Below, piece by piece: positions 36,298 to 48,169 of a DNA stretch of 64,000 nt; positions within the stretch are counted from its first letter, which is position 1; every line of letters starts with the position of its first letter. The position numbers were made by a program, and so were the translations under genes. The notes under the pieces are model-generated. The model was not told the origin of the DNA, ran no database searches, and was given only the letters and a program-made list of their open reading frames with translations. Location of the stretch: assembly GCF_022682495.2 (NCBI RefSeq), contig NC_071389.1, forward strand, positions 10,407,199 through 10,471,198, in the 5' to 3' direction. This stretch comes from Desmodus rotundus. Its lineage: Eukaryota > Chordata > Mammalia > Chiroptera > Phyllostomidae.

Positions 36298-36420
36298 TCA
36301 CAAACTGTACGACTTGGTTACATCTGCAAAAACCCTATTTCCAAATAAGGTCACATGGACAGGGACTGGGGGTTAGGACTTGAGCATCTTTTTTATGGGA
36401 AACAATTCAACCGAAAGCAG
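36298..36420 (-). repeat. MaLR-type LTR terminal fragment
   Basis: GGTTACATCTGCAAAAACCC, CCAAATAAGGTCACATGG and GGGGGTTAGGACTTGAGC; the same LTR segment as at 35530-35640, ending AACAATTCAACC. Confidence 0.78.
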
Positions 36421-36504
36421 TAACTGGGCCACAGGGTAGCAGAGCAGGGGTCACTCACTCTCTGACTCTGGATCCGACACTCTGCTCCCAAGCACACGGG
36501 TCAC

Positions 36505-36690
36505 CCTCCGCTGAGCGCTCACTAATATGCCAGGTGCTGTGCCAAGCTCCTCGTGAGGTAACTTAGTGAACCGTCACAGAAGCTCTCTTAGGTGGGTACT
36601 ACCGTTTCCCCTTTGTCAGAAAAGAAACCTGAGGTTCTGTCACTTGCCTAAGCCACCCGGCCCAGTAGCGGCAGAGCAGGGGGACGAGCC
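36505..36690 (-). repeat. MIR SINE
   Basis: CACTAATATGCCAGGTGCTG and AGGTGGGTACTACCG, then AAACCTGAGGTTCTG; reverse MIR. Confidence 0.65.
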
Positions 36691-37007
36691 TCCTAGGCAG
36701 CTAACGACTCTGCACTACTAGAAGTCATAGAGTATTGGTAAGCATTAATAAAATGTTCTATCGCAGGATTCCCGTCTCTCTTCTGGAGAGTTCCAAGTGA
36801 GGTTGGTGGAGGAAGTGGAATTTGGGCCCCTGAGGCCACAAGGGCACCAAACCACACCATGAGCTTTCCCATTCCGAGGCCAGGGGACACAGTCCCCACC
36901 CCGGGAAGAAGTTGTTAATGAACTCTACGCAGCTTGTCTTTTTTAAAAAGTTCACTGCATTTTAATTCAATGCATCTGGTGCTTTCCCCTCTTGGTTTGT
37001 TTTTTTT

Positions 37008-38195
37008 TCATAAACTGTTTTATTGAGACATAATTCAGATAACATCATTCAATGATTTGGAGTATACAATTCAGTGTTTTTAGCCTATTCACAGAGTTGT
37101 GTGACCACTTTTAGAACATTTTCCTTACCCCAGAAGAAACCCTGTACCCACTAGCCATTGCCCCCATCCTAGACCCCCTCCCCCCAGTCTAGGGCAAACA
37201 CAGACCTACCTTCTACCTCTGTGGGCCTGCCTGGACCCCCCGTGTTAATGGCATGGTGCAGCGTGTGCTCTTCTGTGACTTCCGTGACTTCGTGCAGCGC
37301 CCGCAAGGCCCACCTGTCCATCCCGGAGCACGTAGCAGCGTTTCGCTCCTTCCTACGGCTGAATAATGCTCTACCGCGCGGCAGACGACGTCCTGTTCAT
37401 TCACGCACCAGCGGATGGGCATTTGGGTGGTCTCCACTTTGGGGCTATTGTGAATAATTGTGCTATGAACATTCACATTCAAGTTTTTGTGTAAACATAC
37501 ATGTTTCATTTTCTTGTAAAGTGGTATTTAGATTTGCATCTCGCTACTGGCTAATGGCGTTGAGCATCTTCTCATGTGCTTGTTGGCCATTTGTGTATCT
37601 GCTTTGGGGGAATATCCTCAGATCCTTTGCTCAATTTCAGTTCAGTTATTTGTCTTTTTGTTATTAAGTTTTAAGAGTTCTTTATTCCAGATACAAGGGC
37701 CTTGTCAGATGTGCAATTTGCATATATTCTACCCCAATTTCAGTTACAATTTCACTTTCTCGGTGGTGTGTCCTTTAAAGGAAAAAAGGTTTTCATTTTG
37801 TCGAAGTCCGGTTTATATATTGTTTCTTTGGTTGCTTGTGCTTTTGGTCTTATCTCTACGGAGGCTTTGCCCGACCTGAGGTCGTGATTTACTCCTATGG
37901 TTTTCTTCTAACAGTGTTTGTAGTTTTTACTTGAACATGCAGGTGTATGGCCTATTTTCAGTTTATTTTTGTACATGGTGCGAGAGAGGCACCTCGCCCC
38001 TGTCATTTGCACGTGGATGTCCAGTTGCCCCGGCCCTGTTTTTCGAACAGACCCTTCTCTCCCCGTTGAATGGTCTTGGCATCCTTGCTGAGATGCAATT
38101 GACTGTGAATGCGAGGGTTTGTTTCTGGGCTCTCTGTTCTCTTCCCTTGACCTATATGTCCATCCTCGCGCACTTCTGGTGCTTTGTGAAGCCAT
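37008..38195 (-). repeat. L1M LINE, 3' UTR and end of ORF2, antisense
   Basis: Long antisense ancient L1: TTTTATTGAGACATAATTCA at its 3' side, GGGGCTATTGTGAATAATTG, GTTGAGCATCTTCTCATGTG, TACTCCTATGGTTTTCTTCT and TGAATGGTCTTGGCATCCTT toward ORF2. Frames are broken throughout. The segment 37240-37400 keeps many CpGs and is more diverged from the consensus than its flanks. Confidence 0.88.
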
Positions 38196-39410
38196 CTGGC
38201 CACCTCCCGGCTGGCTCCATCGCTCCCCTGCTGTGTGCTTTCGGACAAGAACTTCACAGGAAGTCGTCCTGTGAAGGTTCCCCAGCCTTCTCACCACACC
38301 AGTCTCACCCTGGGGCTGGCCAGTGCTCCCAGAGGGACAGAGATTACAGGCATGGTGGGGGACAGGGGGGTGGGGTTGAGGCAGGCTGAGCCCTCTTCCA
38401 CGTGGCCAGGCCAGAACCCAGAGACCTGGTGCTCTGCTTTCTCAGATTCTTGAACTCAGTTGTGTGGACTCACAGCCAAATGCTGCTCTCTAGAAAAAGG
38501 AGCACATTCCCAGAACCAATAATCACAGGGTCAAGGACCTTTCTTGAGATGGGTCTTCACGGGGTGGGGAGATCTCAGGGCTGAGGGTAGAGTCGGCCCC
38601 TCCAAGGCTTGCTGATGCTGCCGCAGGCTTGAGCAGAACAGGAGAAACACAACTGAGTCCCAGGAGGGTGCCAGTGGGAAAGGGGGCTTCAGTTTGCAGG
38701 ACTCCCTTTCAGGGAGCCTGCCCAAGCATAGGGCGGCTGTGGGGGATGGGAGTCTCCAGGCAGGAGCAGTGCATTGCAGGTGTTTCTGGCCATCCAGGGG
38801 GTAGGTTAGGTTCCCTGGAGAGAAGCTGCCTGAATGAGAATCCCTGGAGGTCTGCAGGCAGGGCAGCTGGGAGGCAAGACTCTGAGCCACCATCAGCCCC
38901 CTCCAGAGCCCAGGACGCCTGCTGGGTGGGAAAGGAGCAGCTCCTTCCCCTGTCTGGGAGCCAGAGCAGAGGAGCCTCCTGCTGGGCTTGGACTGATTAC
39001 CTACCGACCACAGACTCCAGAGAGCCCATGTCAGGAGGGGGTGTGGGCCAGTTAGGATCCCAGCCAGCGCTGCAGACGAGTCCAGGGCACAGAGGGCCAG
39101 AGGATGCAAACTGCACTTCCCACCCCAGAAGCCCCAGGACTCTGAGGACCAGGCCTGGGCAAAAGTCTGGGCCACTCCCTGATCAAGCCCTCTTCCCTCC
39201 CTCCTCCTCCTTCCCACCCCCTCTGGGTGCCGACAGCAAGTCCCCCAGGTCTGCCATGCTGGAAACGACAGGGTTGGATAGTCGCCACTTGAAGAATTAT
39301 CCTCTATCCAAGTAGGTTGACCAAAAACACTGTTTACTTCCTTAGAGAGTTGAGGAGTGGTTAAGGGTATGAGCCTTGCATTCAGCCACGAATGTTAAAC
39401 CCAGTTTGCA
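38195..39410. other. intron, unassigned GC-rich sequence
   Basis: Two overlapping opposite open frames of about 228 codons cover 38531-39315. Neither shows a known domain, splice-compatible signals or coding-like bias, so I treat both as chance. Confidence 0.4.
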
Positions 39411-39414
39411 ACTA

Positions 39415-39645
39415 CTAGCGATAAAAGCAGCAAATGTTTATTGCACATTTACTATACACCAGGCACAGTTCTACAATATTTTGCACCTGTCAACACATTT
39501 AATTGTCATAACAACCCCCTAAGGTAGGGTCTGTGGTTACCTTCCCCATTTACAAGTGTGAAAACAGGGATGTTAAAACCGTGCCCAAGGGCACAGGTCC
39601 AGTAAGGACAAACCCAGGCAGTGGGCTCCAGAGCCCCTGGGCCTA
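39415..39645 (-). repeat. MIR SINE, near full length
   Basis: AAATGTTTATTGCACATTTA, CACCAGGCACAGTTCTACAA, CATTTAATTGTCATAACAAC; reverse MIR. Confidence 0.82.
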
Positions 39646-39715
39646 ACCATGGAGCACACTGGAAAGTTGTTTAAGCTCCTGGAGCCTCAGTTTCCCTATT
39701 TGCTAAGTGGGAGTG
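39645..39715 (+). repeat. MIR SINE fragment
   Basis: CTGGAGCCTCAGTTTCCCTA; sense MIR core abutting the reverse copy. Confidence 0.55.
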
Positions 39716-39974
39716 GGTGGGGTTATAGCAACAGCTCCCCTGTTGGCACGTGAGAAGTAGAGGCCTATGTCCCAAGCTCTCAGTGAGCTCATGAAGAGGG
39801 TAGCTCTCCTCACTTCTCACCCAAATGATGGCGGGGCCCAGAGCTGCAGGAAGGGACATCTGTCCGGTACTAGATCCCTAAGCCAGGTGGTGGCAGCGCT
39901 GGTCTCCCACCCTGGAGGGGATGAGGAAAGAACGGAACCAGCAGCCCTGAGTCCTCCCCACCTCCTCCACAGTC

Positions 39975-40095
39975 CTGCCATGACTGTTCCTCTCCATGCC
40001 TCAGTTTCCGCATCTGGAGCCTGGGGGTAATGGAGTTGCTACTTCACAGAGCTGCTGTGCGGAGTACATAAGATGGCACACAGAGAATGTTGAGA
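39975..40095 (+). repeat. MIR SINE fragment
   Basis: ATGCCTCAGTTTCCGCATCT and AGAGCTGCTGTGCGGAGTAC; sense MIR. Confidence 0.6.
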
Positions 40096-41080
40096 AGGGG
40101 ACAGAGACAGGAGCCAGCCCAGGGCTCAGGCAGAAGAGGAGGAACATGCCAGGGGGTTCTAGACAGAAGCCACAGGACATGGGGAGCAATTGGAAAGATG
40201 GGAGCAGATGTGGGGGACATGGCAGGACCCGGCACAGGACAACCCCCTGAGAAGGTATCAATGAAACCACGTGATCTCACTCAGCAGCGGTGACCCCTGA
40301 AAATGGGCCACTGGGGTAGAGGGGCCAGGGCAACTACTCACCAGGCAGAGCTCCCAAGGGGGCAGCTAGACGGGCAGAATGGGCATGAGACAGATGGCTG
40401 GGCTTGGCTGCCAGAAGGGGTCACTTGGCAGGCCAGTGACCGAGGCCAGAGTGGCCAGGGTCTTCCATGATGGACGTAACAGCATCTTCCATGCCTGGAC
40501 CTGGCTAGGGATGTGGAAAAACACTGCCCACACCACCCGCCTGCCTCTCCGTGGGCCCCCAGCTAGCTGAGGTCACCAGCTGAGAGCCAGTGCAGAGAGG
40601 GGCCAGACAGATGGGTTGGGGGCTTGGAGGAACACTTTGGAGCTGCCTGGGTCATCTACCAAGGACAGTCACTTCCCAGCTTCAGCCCCAAAGGCCCAAA
40701 CCTGCTAACTGCCTCCTGGACAGGCTTCTAGAATCCGCCATTCCTCCCTCTCTGAACAGGGCCCTGGGAAGGAGGGGTGCCCTTGACCACAGCCCATGGT
40801 GTGCTCTGCAGCAGGCTCCCTGGGCTGCCTCACTGACATCTGCTTAAGGAGGTCAGGGAACAGGCCCAGCCCCCCACAGCCAGGAGTGGGCTGGGATTCA
40901 AGCTCAGGTGTACTGGGAGCCTGAGCCCGCAGTTCTCCAGCATACGAGGCTGCCAGAAAGATGGGGGACTTTGTCCAAGTGGGGGGCAATATGGCAGCCA
41001 GATGGGCCTGGGCCAGAGACCAGGGATCCTCTCAACAGGCAGCTTGGAATATTTGGGCCACACCATCAGCTGCTCCTCCC
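40095..41080. other. intron, unassigned GC-rich sequence
   Basis: Unique sequence; GGGATTCAAGCTCAGGTG near 40891 may be a MIR scrap. No exon. Confidence 0.3.
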
Positions 41081-41084
41081 AGCC

Positions 41085-41175
41085 ATCTGGGGAGTCAGCA
41101 AGATCAGTACCCCCATTTTACAGAAGAGAAAACTGAGTCCGCTAATTAGGAGAAGCATAGAGTATGAACCTGAAC
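41085..41175 (-). repeat. MIR SINE fragment
   Basis: CCCCCATTTTACAGAAGAGA and AAACTGAGTCCGC; reverse MIR. Confidence 0.6.
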
Positions 41176-41499
41176 GTTCTCCGATTGTTGCTCTCCCTCC
41201 TTGGGAACCCGAGGCCCTGAGCTGGGGGTGGAGACCAGGCTTCCAAAGCACATCTGCACACTGGGCGCGGTGTGGGACCTCTCTGACCCCAGGCTGAGGC
41301 TGGAGGGAGCAGCCAGCAGCATGCCCTGCTCTGTGCATCGGGTCCCTGGGGCCACAGAGCGGGTGTCGCCAGCCCTTCTCTGAGGAAGACCATTTGCTCA
41401 TTTATCCTCACACTTACAAGTTCTTGATTTAGCCGATAGTTATCAGCACCTACTACGTGCCTGCTAAGGGGGAAAACCTGAGAGAGAGCCCCTTTAATG

Positions 41500-41765
41500 T
41501 GGGACAGCCAGGACATGCAACATTATTGGTGAATTTTGCAGTTACAGGATGCAAAACATTGCTCCACACATTTTAAATATATGAATTCATTTAATCCTCA
41601 CACCTCTAGGAGGTGCATACTTCTATTATTCCCATTTTAAGAAATGAGAAAACTGAGGCCCAGAGAGGTTAAGTAACTTGCTCAAGGTCACACAGCAAGT
41701 AAGTGGCAAAGCTGGTTTTTAAACCCAGACTGCCTGGCTAAGGAGCTTCTCTATAGCCTCTCATG
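41500..41765 (-). repeat. MIR SINE, well preserved
   Basis: ATTCATTTAATCCTCACACC, GAGAAAACTGAGGCCCAGAG, AGGTTAAGTAACTTGCTCAA, GGTCACACAGCAAGTAAGTG; one of the clearest MIR copies in the window. Confidence 0.9.
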
Positions 41766-41769
41766 GAAT

Positions 41770-42390
41770 GGCTGGCTCATCGTGCCCTGCTGAGTCGAAC
41801 TGTACAGATTCATCTGCCCCCTGGAATTGTCTAGGCAGGTGTCTGCAGCCCCCCAAGACCCTCACCAGCTGCCCAGACCTCTGTGTCTCACAGACCAGGA
41901 TTCACCTCCGGTCCTGGCATGCCTCCCTCTATCTCCTTCCCACACCCCCCCCGCAGGCTCCGGTCTCCAGAGCCCCGCCACAGCAGGGCCTGCGGGTGCA
42001 CCGTTAAACCTTGACAAGTGTTACGTCGAGTCTGTGCTATATCCTCTGCGCCACGGGGAGCTGGATTTAGTGTCTCCAGCAGAAGGTGAACGTCCCCTCC
42101 CTGGGACGGGGCCCTTAATTACGAGTGATATGTGGCTGTAGAAACTGCAGGGCCTTGGGTCCAGTGATTTAAGAAGCAGGCATGAGGCTGAGGTTACAGG
42201 TGTGAACAGAACTTTGCCAGGAGCCGGGGGAGCAGGGAACAGGGCAACTGCGGGAGGCAACGAGTCGGCCCCCAGGAGAGCCCGCTGCCTGTAGGCGCCC
42301 TAGCAGAGACCGAGAGCAAAAGCGCACTCCAGCTTGGCTCGGCCCTGTCTCTGCTGCCAGCTACCTCGCTCACTCCTTAGGAGTGACGAT
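41770..42390. other. intron, unassigned
   Basis: Unique. 42000-42130 has intact CpGs and GCCCTTAATTACGAGTGATA, possibly constrained. Confidence 0.3.
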
Positions 42391-42394
42391 CTTA

Positions 42395-42655
42395 ACAACA
42401 ATTTTACTAACCACGATAACCTTAATACAAAAAGCCAGCTCTGATCAAGTGCTTATTATATGTCAGGCCTTGCACTATGCTCTTGGTGAGCCTTCCCGTG
42501 TTTCTTTCTCACGGCAGCTGGTGGGGGAGTGAGTGAGGGTGGTTATGCCTGTTTTACAGAAGAGGACACCGAGGCTCACAGAGATGGAGTCCCTTGCCCA
42601 AGATCACATGGCTAGGGAGGACCAAATGCAGAGTCTCAGCTGCTCTCTCTGAGGG
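42395..42655 (-). repeat. MIR SINE
   Basis: ATCAAGTGCTTATTATATGT, CAGAAGAGGACACCGAGGCT and CCTTGCCCAAGATCACATGG; reverse MIR. Confidence 0.8.
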
Positions 42656-42659
42656 CAGA

Positions 42660-43045
42660 TCCCAACCTCTAGGCTCTGGGGACACCAAGAGGGATGTAAG
42701 ACCAGTGTCTGCCCTGAAGGAGTCCCTGAGAGATGGGGGAGACAGAGAGGGGCACAGGTTCACCGGTTTCCAGGACAGGGAAAATAAGGGCGATGGGGGA
42801 GGCCCAGGGTGCAAGCTGAGGGATATGGGAGTTCCCAGGAAGGAGAGTCTCCCCGCAGAGGAGGCATTAGGAAGGCTTCATGGAGGAGGTGGCATAGAGC
42901 TGGGCCTTGTAGTCTGGGGGCAGACAGCACAGGAGGTATTTCAGGCAAAAGGAGCCCTGTAGATAGCAGTGTGGGAGCAGCGAAGCATGACAAGGAGGGA
43001 GCACTGCTGTGTGGCAGGACCCCAGGGGGACACGGGGGAGGAGTA
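42660..43045 (-). repeat. L2 LINE fragment
   Basis: GTCTGCCCTGAAGGAGTCCC, AGGAAGGCTTCATGGAGGAG, ATAGCAGTGTGGGAGCAGCG; reverse L2 order. Confidence 0.65.
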
Positions 43046-43054
43046 GGTAATAAG

Positions 43055-43265
43055 ATATAATAATGAGAGCTGACATTTATTCAGTGCTTGCCAGGGGCCA
43101 GGCCAGTGTCTAAATCCTTTATACAATGCTCACAAGAACACTACCAGGTAGACATCATGGAGATCCCCACAGGGATTTCCACAGATGAGGAAACAGGCAC
43201 AGAGAGGGTAAGTTACTTGCCAAGACCACATAGCTAACAGGTGGCAGAGCCAGGACATGGCAGCA
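43055..43265 (-). repeat. MIR SINE
   Basis: ATAATGAGAGCTGACATTTA, TTCAGTGCTTGCCAGGGGCC, CAGATGAGGAAACAGGCACA; reverse MIR. Confidence 0.85.
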
Positions 43266-44175
43266 TGGCTTCCAAGCCCCTGTATGACCAACTGCTGTGC
43301 CCAGTCCTGAGGGAGCAGGGGGAGGTGAGGGACACGCCTCAGGGGGAAGGCTCTTCTTCAGGCCCGGCTGCTGCAGGGCCAGGCTGCTCTCTGTCCATTG
43401 GGCTTGGCTGCAGGCAGACAGGAAAGGCAAGGCCACAGCATGGCCCTGAGTCCAGTGACATCTGTCAGGGATGCCACAGAAGCCAGGATGGGTCTGCAAA
43501 GTCCCTTCAGCTCCCTGGGGTTTGGGCATAGGAGAGAGGGTAGAGTAGATACCGGGCAGCTATGGTCCCAGGCACCCCCGCTCTGCTGCCAGCTGATTGC
43601 CCAGAGAAGAGACCCCCAAATTCCTGAGGCTCCCCATGAGGGAGACCCTGAGTCCACTTCTGCTGATCAGTCCCATTGTCTGACAGCTGGTCAGGGGGTC
43701 TGCCTCCTTCTAACCTTGAACCCTCCAAACTCCCCACACAGAGCAAGAGACTTGAACTGGAGAAGACTTTAGGAATCCCCCAGGCCAGCACCAGGGAGCC
43801 CTCTCCAGAGTGCTAGTAAGTAGAGGAGATGGTAATCTCTCCACCCCTCACCCCCATCCCACCCACTGTGAGCCACCCAGTGGGCCCCGGACTCAGGGTG
43901 CAGAGGAGGACCCTCACTGAGCAAACCCACCCCGGCCCCAGTGACCCCTGCAAACAGCATCCCGGCACACACCCACTAGATCTGCCCTGTGCTGGGTCCC
44001 GATCGGCAGAGTGAACCGGCGTCCCTAATGTGAGGGGCCAGCAGCCAGAGTGAGTGACGTAAGCAAAGGAACAGTGAGTGACTGTTCCAGGACCAGTGAT
44101 GGACATCACTGCTCACTGACTTTGTGGCCAAGGGTTACATGGACTGACCGTAGTGGGCCTCCTGCAAAGAGCTTC
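43265..44175. other. intron, unassigned GC-rich sequence
   Basis: Unique; no repeat, exon or RNA gene recognised. Confidence 0.3.
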
Positions 44176-44179
44176 CCAA

Positions 44180-44275
44180 CCGTGAGCTCAGTTCTTCCTC
44201 ACAGCAGCCCTGCGAGACAGGTATGGTCGGGTCCCCATTTTACAGACGAGAGAACTGAGGCCAGGATGGGTCTGT
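44180..44275 (-). repeat. MIR SINE fragment
   Basis: CCTCACAGCAGCCCTGCGAG, CCCATTTTACAGACGAGAGA; reverse MIR. Confidence 0.75.
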
Positions 44276-44542
44276 CGAGGCATAAGGAAGGAGAGCTCAG
44301 AGGCGAGACAGGTGGCCAAGGACCTGGCCCATGGGACCATAGCGAGGCCAGGGCGAGAGGCCACGTGTGCCGGATCTCTGAGAACCCCAAGTCAAGACCC
44401 TCCACCCTGGCCAGGAGCTGGATCCCACTGGGGACAAAGCTTGGCTCTGCCTCACCCGGCTCTTGAAAATGATATAATGTGACAAATGTACGACAAATTA
44501 AGTTGACTAAAATGTTCCTTGTAGAAACTGGACGACGGGTAC

Positions 44543-44571
44543 AAGTTCAGATAATTATATTATCTGAACTT
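44543..44571. repeat. perfect 12-bp inverted repeat, 5-base loop
   Basis: AAGTTCAGATAA and its exact reverse complement TTATCTGAACTT flank TTATA. It lies in an AT-rich stretch (44465-44630) that may be an old LINE 3' end. Confidence 0.85.
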
Positions 44572-44574
44572 TTA

Positions 44575-45850
44575 GATAGGTTGGAAATTTTTCATTGTAA
44601 AATGTTGGGGAGAAAAAAAATTGCATAATCTTCCTCCTCCAAAAGTGCCCTTTCCACGGCTTCTCCCCTCTACTCCCTTCTCGTCTCCCGTGGAAATTGC
44701 TTTATGAGAAGCAAGCGGCAAGAATGATTTACTTGCCCTTGACTCGGAAATCAATCTTAAAATGCTGATTGGACAGGAAAGACTCCAGCCGCAGAGAGCC
44801 CTGGGAAATCTCCTGCTGGAAGGGGGGCTCTGAGCTGGGGGCATGGGTTAGGGGCTCTGTAAGGTCAGCAGGGGTGGCCCCTGCCATGTGCTTCAGCCCT
44901 CACAAGCAGCCTGCACGGGACAGGCACACTATGGGTGAGACTCAGAAGACCAGCAGGTGCCTAAGGGACACACTGCCTGTGAACAAAAGGGCAGTGACCT
45001 TGGAGCCAAGTGTCTCAGGCCCTGGAAGGGGAAGGTCAGGGGTAAGTCCTGTTCTGGGCTCCAGAACACCAAGGCCCAGTATTTAGGGGGTCAAAGTTCT
45101 GCTGAAAGAGACAGAAGTTTTCCAGGGTGGGGGAAGTGGGGGTAGGGTCCACTCAGAGCCTCCAAGCTTCAGCACACTGCTTTTTTTGGGCGGATGAGAG
45201 GGGAATATAGAGCAACTCTGAACCTGAACTCGAGCAGGAAGAACTTGAGCTGGGTGTGCTGATCTTGCCAGATCTTGAAAGTTTCTCCACTTGCTAGGAC
45301 CTCCCCAGGCTTCGGCAGGCTTCCGGAGCCTTCTTTCATCAAACTCCAAGTATGGCACCTGATAAAATCACCCATGTGTGTAATATATACCTCTGGGATG
45401 CATTGAGAACATCCCCCAAATAGCCTGCATTGCTGCTATTTAAAACAGATTCATGTCACACCCCATAGATTTCATCTCTGCAGAAATGGCACCTATCTGG
45501 GCCTGAACACATTTACTCTATTGCCACATAAACTACAATGATGCGGAAGGGTTGAGGCAGCCTCCTGTGGTGGCCACAAGCAGGCTGCCTCTAGCCAGCA
45601 AACCCCAGGGGCAGGTTGGGTCCATGAGGGACTGGCAGCCTAGTAGGCCAATCAGAAAACTGGAAACTTTGAGAACCAGCCAATCGAGGCACTAGCAGAA
45701 AGTCACATGGCTGTGGGGGCAGGGCCTTGGGGATTTGAAGTCCTTTGACCCAATCAGTCCTGGATGGAGCTCTACCTGTGGCCCCTCTGCTGAGGCCTGG
45801 AGAAGCGCACCGAGGTTTGCCCTCCCTGAGCCTGGCGCTCCAGGTTAGTA
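44575..45850. other. intron, mostly unassigned
   Basis: Unique sequence; 45180-45480 is repeat-free and moderately AT-rich. No exon seen. Confidence 0.3.
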
Positions 45851-45970
45851 ATAATTTTCACTGCTGTTTACTGAGCACCTACTATGGACCAAGTCCTCAG
45901 GTCATGTAACGCCACCATCGTATCACTAATTTAGAGATGAGCAGACTGCAGCTCGCAGAAGTCAAGGCAA
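45850..45970 (-). repeat. MIR SINE
   Basis: CTGTTTACTGAGCACCTACT and ATGGACCAAGTCCTC, then GAGATGAGCAGACTGCAG; reverse MIR. Confidence 0.75.
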
Positions 45971-45971
45971 T

Positions 45972-46180
45972 GATTCGCACACTGAACTTGCATTTATTAG
46001 GATCTCCTGAAGGGCTTGTTTAAACCCAGGTGGCTGGACCCCACCCCACCTTCCCCTGAGGTTTCTGATTCAGCAGGCCTGGAACGGAGCTCAGAATTTT
46101 CATGTCTAACCAGTTCCCAGGGAAGGTTAATGCTGCTGGTTGGGGACCACACTTTGAGAACCACCAGAGCAAAAGCATAG
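45972..46180 (+). repeat. MER5A-type hAT transposon
   Basis: GGATCTCCTGAAGGGCTTGT, TTTCTGATTCAGCAGGCCTG, AGAATTTTCATGTCTAACCA, GGGACCACACTTTGAGAACC; full MER5A order. Confidence 0.9.
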
Positions 46181-47010
46181 TCTACAAAATAGCACAAGAG
46201 CCTCAGTCCAATGCAACACAGAGCCTGCGGCCCAGTCTCCCCACTGCCCCTTCAAACTGTGTGTGCGCACGGGTAGGGTTTTATTTCTTCAGCAGCAGCA
46301 ACCTGCGTAGGATCCCGCTCTGCCCAGCCTTGCCGATTCACAACCTCCCTCACTGCCCCCCCTCTAGCTCCCGCCCCGCTCCCCCAGAGCAGTCAGCCAG
46401 AGCCTCCAGTGGGTTGTTAATTTTTTCTTGCACTGCTGCAAAAGCACAACAGCTGTCAGGGGAGGGACGAGGCAGGTGAGTGGGTGCTCCCAGCCAGCTT
46501 CCCGTGGAGTGGGAGGCAGTGGATGCATTATGCCTGAAGCCAGTGGGTTCCCTCGTAGCCCCATGCCCCTCAGAAAGACCCCCACCTCCTGGCAGGGAGG
46601 GTCCTGGGCAGCGGCCACCCACCCTGGCCATGACCTAGACCCCAGATTCTCCACCCTCACCACTGCATCAACATGAGCCTTCCCACCACCTTCAGGTTGG
46701 AGGGAGCGGTGGGCTCAGCTCAGCAGCTGCCACATAAAGGGTCCCTTGCAGCCCAAATAAGCACAGACGCTGTGTTTATCTCTCCTGTCACTGATGGCAG
46801 CTCCGTTTGGGAGCTTTTTGTCAGTTTTTTTTTTTTTCCCTTGGCTGCTGTTACTACTCAGTTCAATATTTAATTTTCCCATAAAGCAAAGAGTTGTGCT
46901 TTTTCTCTCCCTCTTTCTTGCTGGAGTCCCACTCTCACTGTGGGATCTGCCTCCTCCAGCTTCTGTTGGGAGAGAGGGGCTTGGGCGGGACACTTGGGCC
47001 CCTCCCCTCA
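46180..47010. other. intron, unassigned
   Basis: Unique; T-run at 46825-46838. 46780-46920 is AT-rich and repeat-free. Confidence 0.3.
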
Positions 47011-47014
47011 ACTC

Positions 47015-47345
47015 CTCCATTTATTCACTCGACAAATATCTGTTGAGAAGCTCTTGTGTATCAGGCCTTGGGACGGGACCATGGACGAAAAGAGTTTCTG
47101 GCCTCGTGGTGCTTCCATTCGAGGGCGGGATATCGGAGAGAAAGACACGTATGCAAACCGGTGCATGAAATAATGATGCATTCAGTGTGATGACCTCTGT
47201 GAAGAAATAACCAAGTGCTGAGACAGACAGTAACAGGGGGACCTAGCTTAGATTGCGGGGGGACCCAGCCCTGCAAAAAGCTGAGTGAAGGACTTCAGGC
47301 AGAAGAAGCAACAGATGCAAAGGCCCTGAGGTTGGAACAACCTTA
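47015..47345 (-). repeat. L2 LINE fragment
   Basis: ATTTATTCACTCGACAAATA, TCTGTTGAGAAGCTC, AAATAATGATGCATTCAGTG, AAGGCCCTGAGGTTGGAACA; reverse L2. Confidence 0.78.
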
Positions 47346-47569
47346 GGGTGTTCATGGCCCCCCCAAAAATCTCAGTGTGTTTGCAGCATGGTCAAGTGGG
47401 GAGAATCAAAACAAAGCTAGTTACGGGGGCAGGCCCCCAGCACGTCAGAGTCTTGTGGGATTCCCTCCGCAAACAGGTTGTGCACTTGTCTGTGCTGGGA
47501 AAAATGAAGGAAGAAAGGAAACAAACAGGAATTCAGTTGAATTCCTGTGTGGCAGGCCTGCACTAACTC

Positions 47570-47960
47570 TGAGGTTAGATTGAAGGGCAAAGCTCCAGCC
47601 TTCAGGGAGCACACAAGGTAGTGGAGAAATAGGCATGGATCCAGGACAGAGTGACAAGCACCTGTGAGTATGACAAGAGCAGGATGCTCCCAGAACCAGA
47701 GGATAAGCCCTAATGGAGCCTGGCTGGAAGTCCTGGAAGACTGCCTGGAGGAGGCAACACCCAAGGCTAGCCCTAAAGGAAGTGGTGGGGTTAACTAGCA
47801 GAAGGACTCATATGTGATTGGCACAGAGAAGGTGAGTAAGGTGAGGAAGGAAGCTTGGGCAGCTCAGTGTGACTGCAGCAGAGAAGGCTTCCTGGAGGAG
47901 GTGCTCCTCTGAGCAGTATCTTAAAGAAGCAGAGAGAGACTGAAAGAGAGGGTGGGAAAG
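47570..47960 (-). repeat. L2 LINE fragment
   Basis: GGGAGCACACAAGGTAGTGG, GGCTTCCTGGAGGAGGTGCT; reverse L2 body. Confidence 0.65.
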
Positions 47961-48169
47961 AAACACTGAGATGTGGAGACCAAAAAAAAAAGGAAAAAAG
48001 AAACAAATTAACACAGGGAACGTGGAGGTACATTTATATTCATTGACACTTTTATATTAAGAGGGTGGTTTTCTTCTTTCTTTTTTGAAGTATAGTGTAA
48101 TGACTAGGAGCTGATTGAAAAGGAAGGCAGTCAATAGAGCAGGCACGCTGAGAGGAAAGAATGGATTTT

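Noticed and set aside
38531..39315. Two overlapping opposite open frames of about 228 codons
   Set aside because: Both lie in GC-rich intron, overlap head-on, lack recognisable domains and begin at arbitrary ATGs. GC-rich sequence yields such frames by chance.
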